This document shows, in pieces, positions 7,545 to 14,856 of a DNA stretch of 23,723 nucleotides. A program made the translations under genes and the position numbers. Positions within the stretch are counted from its first letter, which is position 1, and every line of letters starts with the position of its first letter. The notes under the pieces were generated by a model, which did not search any database, was not told where the DNA came from, and saw only the letters and a program-made list of their open reading frames with translations. This stretch comes from an uncultured Collinsella sp. (lineage in GTDB: Bacteria; Actinomycetota; Coriobacteriia; Coriobacteriales; Coriobacteriaceae), in NCBI GenBank assembly GCA_902494535.1, contig CABUTO010000036.1, positions 1-23,723 on the forward strand, written 5' to 3'.

Positions 7545-8468
7545 ATGCTCGATTTAACAAAATTCACGACCGAACAGCGTAATCAAAGGTCAATGGACCT
7601 CGATACGATGACATCGCTGCAAATCGTCACGACGATGAACGATGAGGATCTCCGTGCCGTCCAGTCGGTCACGAAAGTGTTGCAACAGGTTGCCACGGCA
7701 ATCGACTGGGCTGCCGAGGCGCTTGAGCGCGGCGGTCGCGTCTTTTACATGGGCGCGGGCACTAGTGGTCGTTTGGGCGTGCTTGACGCTTCGGAGTGCC
7801 CGCCTACGTTTGGCGTATCGCCCGATCTGGTCGTCGGGCTCATTGCTGGGGGCGAGACGGCGTTTATCAAGGCTGTCGAAGGTGCCGAAGACAGCGAGGA
7901 GCTTGGCGCGAGCGACCTGCGGGAGCGTGGACTCTCGGACAAGGATCTTGTCGTTGGCCTGGCGGCAAGCGGTCGTACTCCCTATGTGGTGGGCGGCCTT
8001 GTGTACGCCAAGGCAACTGGGTGCAAGACCATTGCAATTGCCTGTAACCAAGGGTCGAAGATCGGGGAGAGCGCAGATCTTGCCATTGAGCCCGTGCCCG
8101 GTCCCGAGGTGCTGACCGGCTCAACGAGACTCAAGGCGGGAACGGTTCAAAAGCTCATTCTCAACATGATTTCGACCGGTGCCATGGTCAAGATTGGCAA
8201 GGTGTACCAAAACCTGATGGTCGATGTGCAGCAGACGAACGAGAAGTTGGTGGTGCGCGGCCAGAACATCGTGATGGAAGCGACCGACTGCACGCGCGAG
8301 CGCGCTGTTCAGGCGCTTGCGGATGCCGGCGGCCACGTAAAAACCGCTATTGTCTCGGTGCTGTTGGACTGCGATGCCGAGCAGGCTGCGGTAGCTCTTG
8401 AACGGGCGCACGGCCATGTCCGTACTGCGGTGAGTGGCCATGAGAAGAGCAATGCCGACGCCCAATAG
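7545..8468 (+). CDS. murQ: N-acetylmuramic acid 6-phosphate etherase MurQ
   Basis: MurQ removes the lactyl ether from MurNAc-6-phosphate, giving GlcNAc-6-phosphate and D-lactate, in the cytoplasm. The 307-residue product matches the family over its length: the SIS phosphosugar loop GAGTSGRLGVLDASECPPTF begins at residue 70. Glu84 and Glu115 correspond by position to the catalytic Glu83 and Glu114 of the E. coli enzyme. GIAASGRTPYV-like and GSTRLKAGTVQKLILNM segments are also present. ATG 7545 follows GAGGTG (7533-7538) at good spacing; the GTG at 7536 is part of that ribosome site. It lies between the regulator and the PTS transporter. Confidence 0.95.
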   Translation: MLDLTKFTTEQRNQRSMDLDTMTSLQIVTTMNDEDLRAVQSVTKVLQQVATAIDWAAEALERGGRVFYMGAGTSGRLGVLDASECPPTFGVSPDLVVGLIAGGETAFIKAVEGAEDSEELGASDLRERGLSDKDLVVGLAASGRTPYVVGGLVYAKATGCKTIAIACNQGSKIGESADLAIEPVPGPEVLTGSTRLKAGTVQKLILNMISTGAMVKIGKVYQNLMVDVQQTNEKLVVRGQNIVMEATDCTRERAVQALADAGGHVKTAIVSVLLDCDAEQAAVALERAHGHVRTAVSGHEKSNADAQ

Positions 8469-8525
8469 GTGCGCGGCGTGAGCTGATATGACATCCAGAC
8501 GAGATACCCAATACAAGGAGGAGTT

Positions 8526-9956
8526 ATGACGAACAAAGAGCTGGCCCAAAAGCTGCTGGACCTTTTGGGCGGTAAAGACAACGTGCTCGCAAACGCGGCG
8601 TGCATGACGCGCCTGCGCGTGACCGTCAAAGATACGGTCAACGTCGACACGGAGGGTATTAAGGCACTCGACGGCGTGATGGGCCTGGTCGAGGACGACA
8701 CGATGCAGATCGTGCTGGGTCCGGGCAAGGTGAATAAGGTGCTCGAGGAGTTCTCCAAGCTCACCGGCCTTGCGAAAGGCGTTGCTGACGAGAGCGTGGT
8801 TGACGCTGCGGCCACAAACAAGGCCGCGCAGAAGGCCAAGTACGAGTCCAAGCCGGTTCAGGCCTTCCTCAAGAAGATTTCCAATGTCTTCGTCGCCCTG
8901 CTTCCCGGCATCATTGCGGCTGGCCTCATCAACGGTATCTGCAACGTCATTAACGTCTCGACGGCAGGCGCGCTTGCAGGCGAGTGGTGGTACCAGGGCA
9001 TTCGTTCCATGGGCTGGGCCCTGTTCGCCTATCTGCCCATCTTGGTGGGTTATAACGCGGCACGTGAGTTTGGTGGCTCCGCTGCGCTGGGCGGCATCGC
9101 CGGCATGATGTGCATCGCCAACAGTGCCATGCCCCTGCTTGCGCCTGGCGCGGCTGATCCTGCCACTGCCATTCTGCTGCCGCTCACCAATGCGCAGTAC
9201 AACCCCGCAGCGGGCGGCATGATCGCGGCTCTCATCGCTGGCGCATTTTTTGCCTGGATGGAGCGTCAGATTCGCAAGGTTATGCCCAACGCACTCGACA
9301 CGTTCTTGTCCCCGCTGCTGGTGCTCATCATCGGCGCCTTTGCTCTGATGCTCGTCATCCAGCCGGTTGGTGCATGGCTGACGACTGCCATCTTTAGCGT
9401 TTTGACCTTTATCTTCGAGAAGCTGGGCGTCCTGGGCGGCTATATCCTGTCGGCAGGCTTCTTGCCGCTGGTTTCCGTCGGCCTGCATCAGGCGCTCACG
9501 CCGATCCACGCTATGCTCAACGATCCCGACGGCGCTACCAAGGGTATCAATTACCTGCTTCCCATCCTTATGATGGCTGGCGGCGGCCAGGTCGGTGCCG
9601 GTTTGGCGCTGTACTTTAAGACCAAGAACGCCAAGCTCAAGAAGTACGTCGCAGAGTCCATTCCCGTTGGAATCCTGGGTGTGGGCGAGCCTCTGATGTA
9701 TGCTGTTACGCTGCCGCTCGTTCGTCCGTTTGTGACGGCCTGCCTGGGTGCCGGATTTGGCGGCGCGCTCGCGGCGCTGCTTCACATCGGCACGGTTTCT
9801 CAGGGCGTTTCCGGTCTGTTTGGCCTGCTGATCGTCGTTCCTGGCCAGCAACTCGGCTACGTTGCCGCTATGCTGCTTGCCTATGCCGCCGGCTTTGTCC
9901 TGACGTGGTTCTTCGGTGTCGACGAGCAGAAGATCAACGAGTTCTTTGGCGAGTAG
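8526..9956 (+). CDS. murP: PTS transporter subunit EIIBC, MurP-like (N-acetylmuramic acid)
   Basis: This is a two-domain phosphotransferase permease of 476 residues. The EIIB domain (about 1-90) carries the phosphorylated cysteine in NAACMTRLRV (Cys26). A linker leads to the EIIC membrane domain (about 110-470), with many hydrophobic segments and the substrate-site motif GVGEPLMY (Glu388). It imports and 6-phosphorylates a sugar; the neighbours murQ and mupG point to MurNAc or the MurNAc-GlcNAc disaccharide (inference). No EIIA domain is fused and no EIIA gene is nearby, so EIIA must be supplied by another system, as known for MurP proteins. AAGGAGGAG (8515-8523) precedes the ATG. The 57-base gap to murQ has no terminator. 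Confidence 0.88.
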   Translation: MTNKELAQKLLDLLGGKDNVLANAACMTRLRVTVKDTVNVDTEGIKALDGVMGLVEDDTMQIVLGPGKVNKVLEEFSKLTGLAKGVADESVVDAAATNKAAQKAKYESKPVQAFLKKISNVFVALLPGIIAAGLINGICNVINVSTAGALAGEWWYQGIRSMGWALFAYLPILVGYNAAREFGGSAALGGIAGMMCIANSAMPLLAPGAADPATAILLPLTNAQYNPAAGGMIAALIAGAFFAWMERQIRKVMPNALDTFLSPLLVLIIGAFALMLVIQPVGAWLTTAIFSVLTFIFEKLGVLGGYILSAGFLPLVSVGLHQALTPIHAMLNDPDGATKGINYLLPILMMAGGGQVGAGLALYFKTKNAKLKKYVAESIPVGILGVGEPLMYAVTLPLVRPFVTACLGAGFGGALAALLHIGTVSQGVSGLFGLLIVVPGQQLGYVAAMLLAYAAGFVLTWFFGVDEQKINEFFGE

Positions 9957-9964
9957 TTTGATAT

Positions 9965-9991
9965 CGCGAGCCGTGTTGCTCAGGGCTCGCG
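9965..9991. repeat. Hairpin after murP
   Basis: CGCGAGCC and GGCTCGCG form an 8-bp perfect stem starting 9 bases after the murP stop. There is no T-run. It may stabilise the 3' end of the message ahead of the true terminator at 10024. Confidence 0.5.
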
Positions 9992-10023
9992 GAGCGCGGC
10001 AGATTTCTTGATGATATGGTTGT

Positions 10024-10057
10024 GCCGGCGGGGCTAACTGCTCCGCCGGCCTTTTTT
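10024..10057 (+). terminator. Strong terminator between murP and mupG
   Basis: GCCGGCGGGGC pairs with GCTCCGCCGGC (one G-U pair) around a 5-base loop, followed by CTTTTTT. The mupG ribosome site begins immediately after the T-run, so mupG expression must come from read-through or from a promoter not seen here. Confidence 0.85.
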
Positions 10058-10073
10058 AAAGGAGCGTTGAAGC

Positions 10074-11126
10074 GTGAAAACGGGTATTTCGATTTATCTT
10101 TCCAGCCCTCTGCAGGATATTGAGCGGACGATTGAGCGCGGTGCCGCGGCGGGTGCGCGCTATGCGTTCACCTCGCTGCATATTCCCGAGGATGGGGGAG
10201 CGGCGTATGCAGATAAAGTCCGTCATGTTCTGTCGCTGCTTTCCGCCCGCGGCATTGCGCTCATTGCCGATGTGGGGCCTCGCACGTGCGATTTGCTCGG
10301 GCTTGAGCGCATCGAGGACCTGCGCGATTTGGGGTTGGAATACCTTCGTTTGGACTATGGTTTTAGCGCCCAGCGGGTCGCGGAGCTGTCCGGTGTATTT
10401 CGCATTGTGGTCAATGCATCGACGGTGAGTTCTGATGAAATCGCATCGTGGCGTGAAGCCGGCGCCGATGTGACTCGTTTTGCCGCCTGCCACAATTTTT
10501 ACCCCAAGCCTTATACCGGTTTAGCTCTTGAAGATGTTGCTCGGACGAATCTTCGTCTTGCGGCGCTTGGATTCGAAATCATGGCTTTTGTGCCGGGTGA
10601 TGCTAACGTTCGCGGGCCGGTATTCGAGGGACTGCCGACGGTCGAGGCGCAGCGCGGTCGCGCGTCAAAGGTTGCTCTCAATATGCTTGAGCTTGCACAT
10701 GGCGCCGATTGCGACATTGTGTTGGTCGGCGACCCCGATCTTTCCGATGCGGGCTGGGCGCAGTTTGCTCAAGTTTCCGCCGGATACGTGGACCTGCAAT
10801 GCGAGCTTGAGCCCGGTTATGCCTATGTGCGCGGGCAGATTCATCACGACCGGCCCGACTCGAGTGTCCTCATCTTTAGGTCTCAGGAGTCACGTACGAA
10901 GCTTAAGCCGGATTCCGTGCCGACGGATGCCGGAGCCGGCCTGCCGCGAAAGGCGGGGTCGATCGCTGTGAGCAATAGCGGATATGGGCGCTACGAAGGC
11001 GAGCTTGAGATTGCGCGGGTCGATCTTCCCGGTGACGAGCGCATGAACGTTGCGGGCCATATCACGCCCGAGGCAATGGAGCTGCTGCCGTTCATCAAAC
11101 GCGGATTCGGGGTACGGTTCGTTTAG
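10074..11126 (+). CDS. mupG: 6-phospho-N-acetylmuramidase MupG (DUF871 family)
   Basis: MupG hydrolyses MurNAc-6-phosphate-GlcNAc in the cytoplasm to MurNAc-6-phosphate and GlcNAc; this was established for the S. aureus member. The 350-residue product has the family layout: an N-terminal TIM-barrel-like domain opening with GISIYLSSPLQDIERTI and FTSLHIPEDGG, the segment ACHNFYPKPYTGL near the middle, and a smaller C-terminal domain (about 240-350) ending in GHITPEAMELL. The start is GTG 10074, with AAAGGAG at 10058-10064. It follows murP after a terminator but belongs to the same pathway: murP import, mupG cleavage, murQ lactate removal. Confidence 0.88.
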   Translation: MKTGISIYLSSPLQDIERTIERGAAAGARYAFTSLHIPEDGGAAYADKVRHVLSLLSARGIALIADVGPRTCDLLGLERIEDLRDLGLEYLRLDYGFSAQRVAELSGVFRIVVNASTVSSDEIASWREAGADVTRFAACHNFYPKPYTGLALEDVARTNLRLAALGFEIMAFVPGDANVRGPVFEGLPTVEAQRGRASKVALNMLELAHGADCDIVLVGDPDLSDAGWAQFAQVSAGYVDLQCELEPGYAYVRGQIHHDRPDSSVLIFRSQESRTKLKPDSVPTDAGAGLPRKAGSIAVSNSGYGRYEGELEIARVDLPGDERMNVAGHITPEAMELLPFIKRGFGVRFV

Positions 11127-11218
11127 CGTGTGACCCGTGGGATACAATTGGCCCATCATACGAAGGCGCCTCGTGTGGCGTGTGCCTGCGTTGGCCGATC
11201 TATATTCGGAGGATTCCC

Positions 11219-11578
11219 ATGACCGTACTGTTTGTTGAATATCCCAAGTGCTCGACCTGTAAGAAGGCCAAGGCATGGCTGGACGAACATGGGGTAGAGT
11301 ATATCGACCGCGATATCGTTTTGGACAACCCCACGGCCGATGAGCTTGCGACCTGGATTGCTCGTTCGGGGCTGCCGGTGCGGCGTTTCTTTAATTCGTC
11401 GGGCATGAAATATCGAGAGCTGGGCCTGAAGGCGCGTCTGGATGCGGGCATGACGGATCGGGAGTGCTACGAGCTGCTGGCGACCGACGGCATGCTGGTC
11501 AAGCGTCCGCTGCTGGTGGGCGACGACTTTGCGATTCCCGGCTTTAGGGAAGCGGCTTGGGCCGAGGCGTTGCTGTAG
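11219..11578 (+). CDS. ArsC/Spx-family thioredoxin-fold protein
   Basis: The 119-residue product belongs to the arsenate reductase-related family that also contains Spx and YffB. It begins with the thioredoxin-like strand and CxxC motif YPKCSTCKKA (Cys11, Cys14), continues with VEYIDRDIVLDNPTADEL, and has the typical KRPLLVGDDFAIPGF near the end. Members are either small reductases or RNA polymerase-binding stress regulators; nothing here distinguishes these roles. GGAGGA (11208-11213) precedes ATG 11219. It lies downstream of mupG without a clear terminator between them, but has no obvious part in amino-sugar use. No arsenic genes are present. Confidence 0.85.
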   Translation: MTVLFVEYPKCSTCKKAKAWLDEHGVEYIDRDIVLDNPTADELATWIARSGLPVRRFFNSSGMKYRELGLKARLDAGMTDRECYELLATDGMLVKRPLLVGDDFAIPGFREAAWAEALL

Positions 11579-11582
11579 CGGC

Positions 11583-11757
11583 TGCGGAAAGTGCGACCCG
11601 GAATTCGCTTCCAGAATGGGATGCACTTTCCCAAAGTGGCCGGTTGCGGAAAGCACGTCCCATTCTGAGCTTCGATTGCGGGACACGGTTTCCGGTTGAG
11701 GGCTCGACGGGAAAGTAGGGGCCAGTTTGAGCTTGAAATCTGGGACGCACTTTCCGC
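11583..11757. repeat. Array of three palindromic units with 62-bp period
   Basis: Three hairpin units start at 11583, 11645 and 11707. In each, a GGAAAG-type left arm (11586, 11648, 11710) is matched by a TTTCC right arm (11627, 11689, 11751); both arms repeat at exactly 62 bases. The outermost arms are also complementary (GCGGAAAGTGCG with CGCACTTTCCGC). The array lies between two convergent genes. It looks like a clustered REP/BIME-type extragenic palindrome and may also act as a transcription barrier. Confidence 0.8.
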
Positions 11758-11774
11758 CGGCGGGCCTGCCTCAG

Positions 11775-12185
11775 TCAGTCCGCCAGCTGTGCCCATTCGT
11801 GCGGATCGTAGACTTTTACGTGTTTGTTGGGCTTGCCGCTCCAGTACTCCTCGTCCATAAAGGGCAGATATGCCTGAACGCCGGGGCAGATAAAGGGAAT
11901 CCGCTGCTGTTGCAGTCGCTCGCGCTGGCGCTGCTCCAGGTGCGCCTCGGATATGACGGTCGGCATGCCGGACAACTCGACGAGGCTTGCCTGGATTCGC
12001 TTAAGGTCGGGGAGTCCCGCGTGCCATGACATCCGCATGATCAAAAAGGATGCACGGCGGTATTTTGCCTGCACCACAGTAATGGCGGGGCGCAGTGTGG
12101 GATGGATTTTGTCCCGTTCGGGCCAAAGGTCGGCAGTGATCTCAAGGCCCAGGGTCTCCCATAGGTAATCAAGCTCTTCGTCCAT
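11775..12185 (-). CDS. Conserved hypothetical protein (136 aa)
   Basis: The frame runs from ATG at 12185 to TGA at 11775-11777, with GAGG just upstream on the coding strand (tcGAGGcgcc-ATG). The product is soluble-looking, has no signal peptide or membrane segment, and contains RIPFICPGVQAYLPFMDEEYW. That segment resembles a motif I associate with uncharacterised regulatory-type proteins that carry an 'IPFIVPGxQLYLPF' pattern, often with a winged-helix domain; here the protein stops shortly after it. It could therefore be a short family member or a C-terminally truncated one. No function is assigned. It is convergent with the ArsC-like gene across the 62-bp array. Confidence 0.65.
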   Translation of the reverse strand: MDEELDYLWETLGLEITADLWPERDKIHPTLRPAITVVQAKYRRASFLIMRMSWHAGLPDLKRIQASLVELSGMPTVISEAHLEQRQRERLQQQRIPFICPGVQAYLPFMDEEYWSGKPNKHVKVYDPHEWAQLAD

Positions 12186-12251
12186 GGCGCCTCGATATCT
12201 ACGTGATCATTGATACTTCGATTGTGTTGCCTGGTGCTATCGTTTTCACGG

Positions 12252-12257
12252 TAGAAT
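12252..12257 (+). promoter_or_regulatory. Possible -10 box in the tRNA upstream region
   Basis: TAGAAT at 12252-12257 is a fair -10 hexamer. The only -35-like sequence, TTGCCT, is about 19 bases upstream. The 276-base gap between the hypothetical gene and tRNA-Gln otherwise holds no credible gene; it includes an imperfect hairpin at 12352-12385 (CCAATTTGAC with GTCAAAATTGG). Confidence 0.25.
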
Positions 12258-12388
12258 CTGCCAACGGTTGACGGCTACCGCTCGCGGCGTTTTGCCCTTC
12301 GTGTACAGCGGTCGGCTTCACAGGTCCTTCACGGGTTGGACTAAATTAGGCCAATTTGACTGAATTTCAAAAAAGTCAAAATTGGGGC

Positions 12389-12417
12389 TTGCGTCACGGC
12401 GAGACTTCCCGTATATT
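12389..12417 (+). promoter_or_regulatory. Promoter for the tRNA pair
   Basis: TTGCGT (12389-12394) and TATATT (12412-12417) are separated by exactly 17 bases, a good sigma70-type match. It lies 44 bases upstream of tRNA-Gln. Confidence 0.6.
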
Positions 12418-12461
12418 TCTTTCTTGCGCAAAGGCACAGCCGAGCGCAGCGATGCAGTCAT

Positions 12462-12535
12462 TGGGATGTCGTCTAATGGCAGGACAGCGGATTCTGGTTC
12501 CGTCAATGGGGGTTCGACTCCCTCCATCCCAGCCA
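12462..12535 (+). tRNA. tRNA-Gln (anticodon CTG)
   Basis: The acceptor arms TGGGATG and CATCCCA pair fully, followed by discriminator G and an encoded CCA. The anticodon stem GCGGA/TCCGT encloses the loop TTCTGGT, giving anticodon CTG. The T-arm GGGGGTTCGACTCCCTC is present. The gene is 74 bases including CCA. Confidence 0.95.
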
Positions 12536-12552
12536 TTGCATTTGCTACATAT

Positions 12553-12629
12553 GGCCCGTTCGTCTAGCGGTTTAGGACGCCGCCCTCTCAAGGCGGAGAT
12601 CACCAGTTCGAATCTGGTACGGGCTACCA
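12553..12629 (+). tRNA. tRNA-Glu (anticodon CTC)
   Basis: The acceptor GGCCCGT pairs with ACGGGCT (first pair G-U), followed by A and an encoded CCA. The anticodon stem CCGCC/GGCGG encloses CTCTCAA, giving anticodon CTC. The T-arm CCAGTTCGAATCTGG is standard. It is separated from tRNA-Gln by 17 bases and probably shares its transcript. Confidence 0.95.
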
Positions 12630-12639
12630 AAATTGAACG

Positions 12640-12667
12640 CCCGGGCCTCGTAAGAGACCCGGGTTTT
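12640..12667 (+). terminator. Terminator after the tRNA pair
   Basis: CCCGGGCCTC and GAGACCCGGG form a stem with one mismatch around GTAA, followed by TTTT. It starts 10 bases after tRNA-Glu. Confidence 0.8.
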
Positions 12668-12723
12668 GTGTATTGACCGTATGTACGGCGCCTGCCGTGT
12701 TTCGCTCAGATCGAGGAGTAGCC

Positions 12724-13641
12724 ATGGATCTGCCCATCAGCTTGCAAGACATCACGTATGCCGAGAACTATCTGGCGCAGGGCGACCTGGCTACGGCGAC
12801 GCCGCTGCTGGAGCGTCTGGTAGAGCTCGCCGAGGAGTCTATCGACGCTGAGTGCAAGACGGAGGAGAAGCGCCAATACTTTAGCTTCGATAGCAAGTTT
12901 GAGCGCTTGGCCTATCGCCGCGTGGAGAAGGATCCGCGCGAGCTCGTGCAGGTCGAGGTGCCGTTTGACCGCCTGTACTCTGATATGGCGTTTGCCTACA
13001 TTCGCCAGCAGGATTATGTGAGCGCTCGTAATGCCCTGATGCAGGCTGTGCGTTGGGACCCCATGAACTGCAACTATCGCTTGGATTTGGCCGAGCTGTT
13101 CCGCGCACTCGAGGACAAGCAGGAATGGGCATCGCTCTCGTTCTCGGTGCTGGAGCGTGCAAGCGATGGCAAGTGCGCCGCCCGCGCTTACGCCAATCTA
13201 GGTCAGTACTTCTTGGAGCCCGAGACCGAGAACGTTTCGGCTGCCGTGGGCTGCGCGCGTCTGGCGCTGCGCCTGGCGCCCAACGATGCGCATACGACGC
13301 GCCTGCTCAACAAGATCCATACCACCTATCCGGATGCCGCCGATGAGAGCGACGAGCACGTGATGGGTGAACTGGCCCTGCAAGGCGTTCCGACCTCGCC
13401 TTCGGCCGAGATTGCCATCTGCCTGATTATGTGCGCGACCGATGCTGCAAGCGACGGCGACAAGCAGGAGGCGACGCGCCTGACGGTGCGTGCTCGCGAC
13501 TTGGTGGGCGAGGAGGCCTGCGCGGCGATTATTAAACTGGTGCGCGAGAGCGATGCCGAGCTCAATGCCGAGCGCAAGGCAAAGCGCGAAGCTACGGGCA
13601 AGGGTTCCGATGGCGCCAAGGAGGCCGGCGATGCCCAGTAA
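12724..13641 (+). CDS. Tetratricopeptide-repeat-like protein upstream of smpB
   Basis: The 305-residue product is soluble, alpha-helical and rich in Ala, Leu and Glu. Segments such as YAENYLAQGDLATATPLLER, YSDMAFAYIRQQDYVSARNA and AYANLGQYFLEPE with LALRLAPNDAH have the spacing of TPR helix pairs, so it probably binds another protein. No catalytic motif is seen and no exact role can be given. The C-terminus is a charged Lys/Glu tail. ATG 12724 is used because GAGGAG (12713-12718) is at the right distance; the frame from 12673 overlaps the tRNA terminator region. Its end overlaps smpB by 11 bases, so the two are translationally coupled. Confidence 0.8.
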   Translation: MDLPISLQDITYAENYLAQGDLATATPLLERLVELAEESIDAECKTEEKRQYFSFDSKFERLAYRRVEKDPRELVQVEVPFDRLYSDMAFAYIRQQDYVSARNALMQAVRWDPMNCNYRLDLAELFRALEDKQEWASLSFSVLERASDGKCAARAYANLGQYFLEPETENVSAAVGCARLALRLAPNDAHTTRLLNKIHTTYPDAADESDEHVMGELALQGVPTSPSAEIAICLIMCATDAASDGDKQEATRLTVRARDLVGEEACAAIIKLVRESDAELNAERKAKREATGKGSDGAKEAGDAQ

Positions 13642-14101
13642 GCGCGAGCGCAAACTCATTTCCAAGAATCGCTCGGCACATCACGAGTACTTTATCGATG
13701 AGACGTTTGAGTGCGGTATTGAGCTGAGCGGCACCGAGGTCAAGTCGATTCGCGAGCGCGCCTGTCAGATCACTGACACTTTTGCGCTGATTCGTGGCGG
13801 CGAGTGCTGGCTCGTCGGACTGCATATCCACCCTTATAGCCATGGTGGCGTGTGGAATCGCGATCCCGACCGTCGGCGTCGTCTGCTGCTGCACCGCAAG
13901 GAGATCGACTTTCTTGACGGCAAACTTCGCAACCGTGGTTATGCGCTGGTTCCGTTGGAGCTCTACTTTAATACCGACGGCCGCGTAAAGCTGCTGCTGG
14001 GTCTGGGTCGCGGCAAGAAGCTCTACGACAAGCGCGAGGACATGGCCAAGCGTGATGTCCAACGCGAGATCGACCGCGCCCTCAAGGAACGCAACCGGTA
14101 G
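13631..14101 (+). CDS. smpB: SsrA-binding protein SmpB
   Basis: SmpB binds tmRNA and brings it to stalled ribosomes for trans-translation. The 156-residue product matches the family: it opens with KRERKLISKNRSAHHEYFID, followed by the conserved CGIELSGTEVKSIRERACQITDTFA, a central HIHPYSHGGVWNRDPDRRR and the basic C-terminal tail GRGKKLYDKREDMAKRD. ATG 13631 has AAGGAGG at 13618-13624, inside the end of the upstream TPR-like gene. No tmRNA gene was seen in the window. The functional partner rnr lies upstream at 2875. Confidence 0.96.
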   Translation: MPSKRERKLISKNRSAHHEYFIDETFECGIELSGTEVKSIRERACQITDTFALIRGGECWLVGLHIHPYSHGGVWNRDPDRRRRLLLHRKEIDFLDGKLRNRGYALVPLELYFNTDGRVKLLLGLGRGKKLYDKREDMAKRDVQREIDRALKERNR

Positions 14102-14113
14102 GCGCTCTATATA

Positions 14114-14180
14114 AGTTGCGGTGAGATACGGACTGTTTTGCCTGTTTGAGGGGCTATTCAGTCCCTATTTCACCGCAACT
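14114..14180. repeat. Complete 67-bp palindromic extragenic repeat
   Basis: Arms of 22 bases at 14114-14135 and 14159-14180 are reverse complements with two mismatches (arm start AGTTGCGGTGAGATACGG), around a 23-base loop. The right arm recurs exactly at 234-255. It sits between smpB and the flavin reductase, just upstream of the terminator at 14223. It has no coding potential and looks like a REP-type element. Confidence 0.8.
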
Positions 14181-14222
14181 GCGGGCGTCTCATCTTTCTT
14201 ACTGTTCTAACACATATGTCTC

Positions 14223-14256
14223 AAAGGCGGCGTCCGTTATGGGTGCCGCCTTTTTT
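14223..14256 (+). terminator. Rho-independent terminator after smpB
   Basis: AAAGGCGGC and GCCGCCTTT form a 9-bp perfect stem, followed by a run of six T. It ends the TPR-smpB transcript. Confidence 0.85.
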
Positions 14257-14307
14257 GTGGGTACATACATTCATGAGGTTCCAACCCGAGCTAGGGGAGT
14301 GATCGTT

Positions 14308-14811
14308 ATGGACAAAACTGCGTTCTTTACCATGCCGAGTGGCCTGTACGTGGTGAGCGCCGCGGCAGATGGGCTGCGCGCCGGCTGCGTCATCAACACT
14401 GCGGTGCAGGTGACGTCCATGCCGCCGCGTATTTCGGTTGCCGTGAACAAGGACAATGTCACCTCGGGCGTCATCGCATCGGCCAAAGCGTTCGCGCTGA
14501 CCGTGATCGATCAGACCGCCGACATGCTCTACATCGGTAACTTTGGGTTCCGCACCAGCAGCGATTATGACAAGTTTGCCAAATACGAGACCCGCGAGAC
14601 GGCTCTGGGCATGCCCTATGTGCCCGAGCACGCGGCGGCCCTGTTTAGCTGCCGTTTGATCGACACTGTGGATGTGGGCACGCATCTGCTGTTTATTGGC
14701 GAGGTCGAGGATGCCGAGCGCCTGAGCGACGAGACGCCGCTGACGTACGACTACTATCACAAGGTGCTAAAGGGCAAGACGCCGCCCAAAGCCTCGTCGT
14801 ATCAAGGCTAG
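14308..14811 (+). CDS. Flavin reductase-like domain protein
   Basis: The 167-residue product has the FMN-binding split-barrel fold of flavin reductases: it opens MDKTAFFTMPSGLYVVSAA, then AGCVINTAVQVTSMPPRISVAV, and contains the later ALFSCRLIDTVDVGTHLLFIGEVEDAE that is conserved in the family. Such proteins bind FMN and transfer electrons from NAD(P)H or from reduced partners. In Moorella a related domain is fused to rubredoxin; here a rubredoxin gene follows 88 bases downstream, which suggests a split version of that electron chain (inference). ATG 14308 follows AGGGGAG (14293-14299). The in-frame GTG at 14299 overlaps that site, and the longer frame from 14146 crosses the terminator. Confidence 0.87.
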   Translation: MDKTAFFTMPSGLYVVSAAADGLRAGCVINTAVQVTSMPPRISVAVNKDNVTSGVIASAKAFALTVIDQTADMLYIGNFGFRTSSDYDKFAKYETRETALGMPYVPEHAAALFSCRLIDTVDVGTHLLFIGEVEDAERLSDETPLTYDYYHKVLKGKTPPKASSYQG

Positions 14812-14828
14812 AAATGTTCTAAAAATAC

Positions 14829-14856
14829 TTGTATTATGTTATTGAGAATATATACT
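14829..14856 (+). promoter_or_regulatory. Promoter for the rubredoxin gene
   Basis: TTGTAT (14829-14834) and TATACT (14851-14856) are 16 bases apart in a markedly AT-rich patch. The -10 lies 43 bases before the ATG. An imperfect palindrome (TTATTGAGA at 14839 to CTAATAA at 14861) overlaps the -10 and could be an operator. This suggests independent regulation from the flavin reductase. Confidence 0.6.

Noticed and set aside
8121..9851. A 576-codon minus-strand frame opposite murQ and murP.
   Set aside because: Composition is His/Arg/Gln-rich without domain structure, as expected for an antisense shadow of GC-rich genes.
11219..11578. Arsenate reductase with a resistance role.
   Set aside because: The CxxC protein fits the wider ArsC/Spx family, but no arsenic regulator or efflux gene is present, so a resistance role is not supported.
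12186..12461. A tmRNA or other structured RNA gene near smpB.
   Set aside because: No tRNA-like ends or resume-frame tag could be found in this gap; only a weak hairpin and promoter-like boxes are visible.
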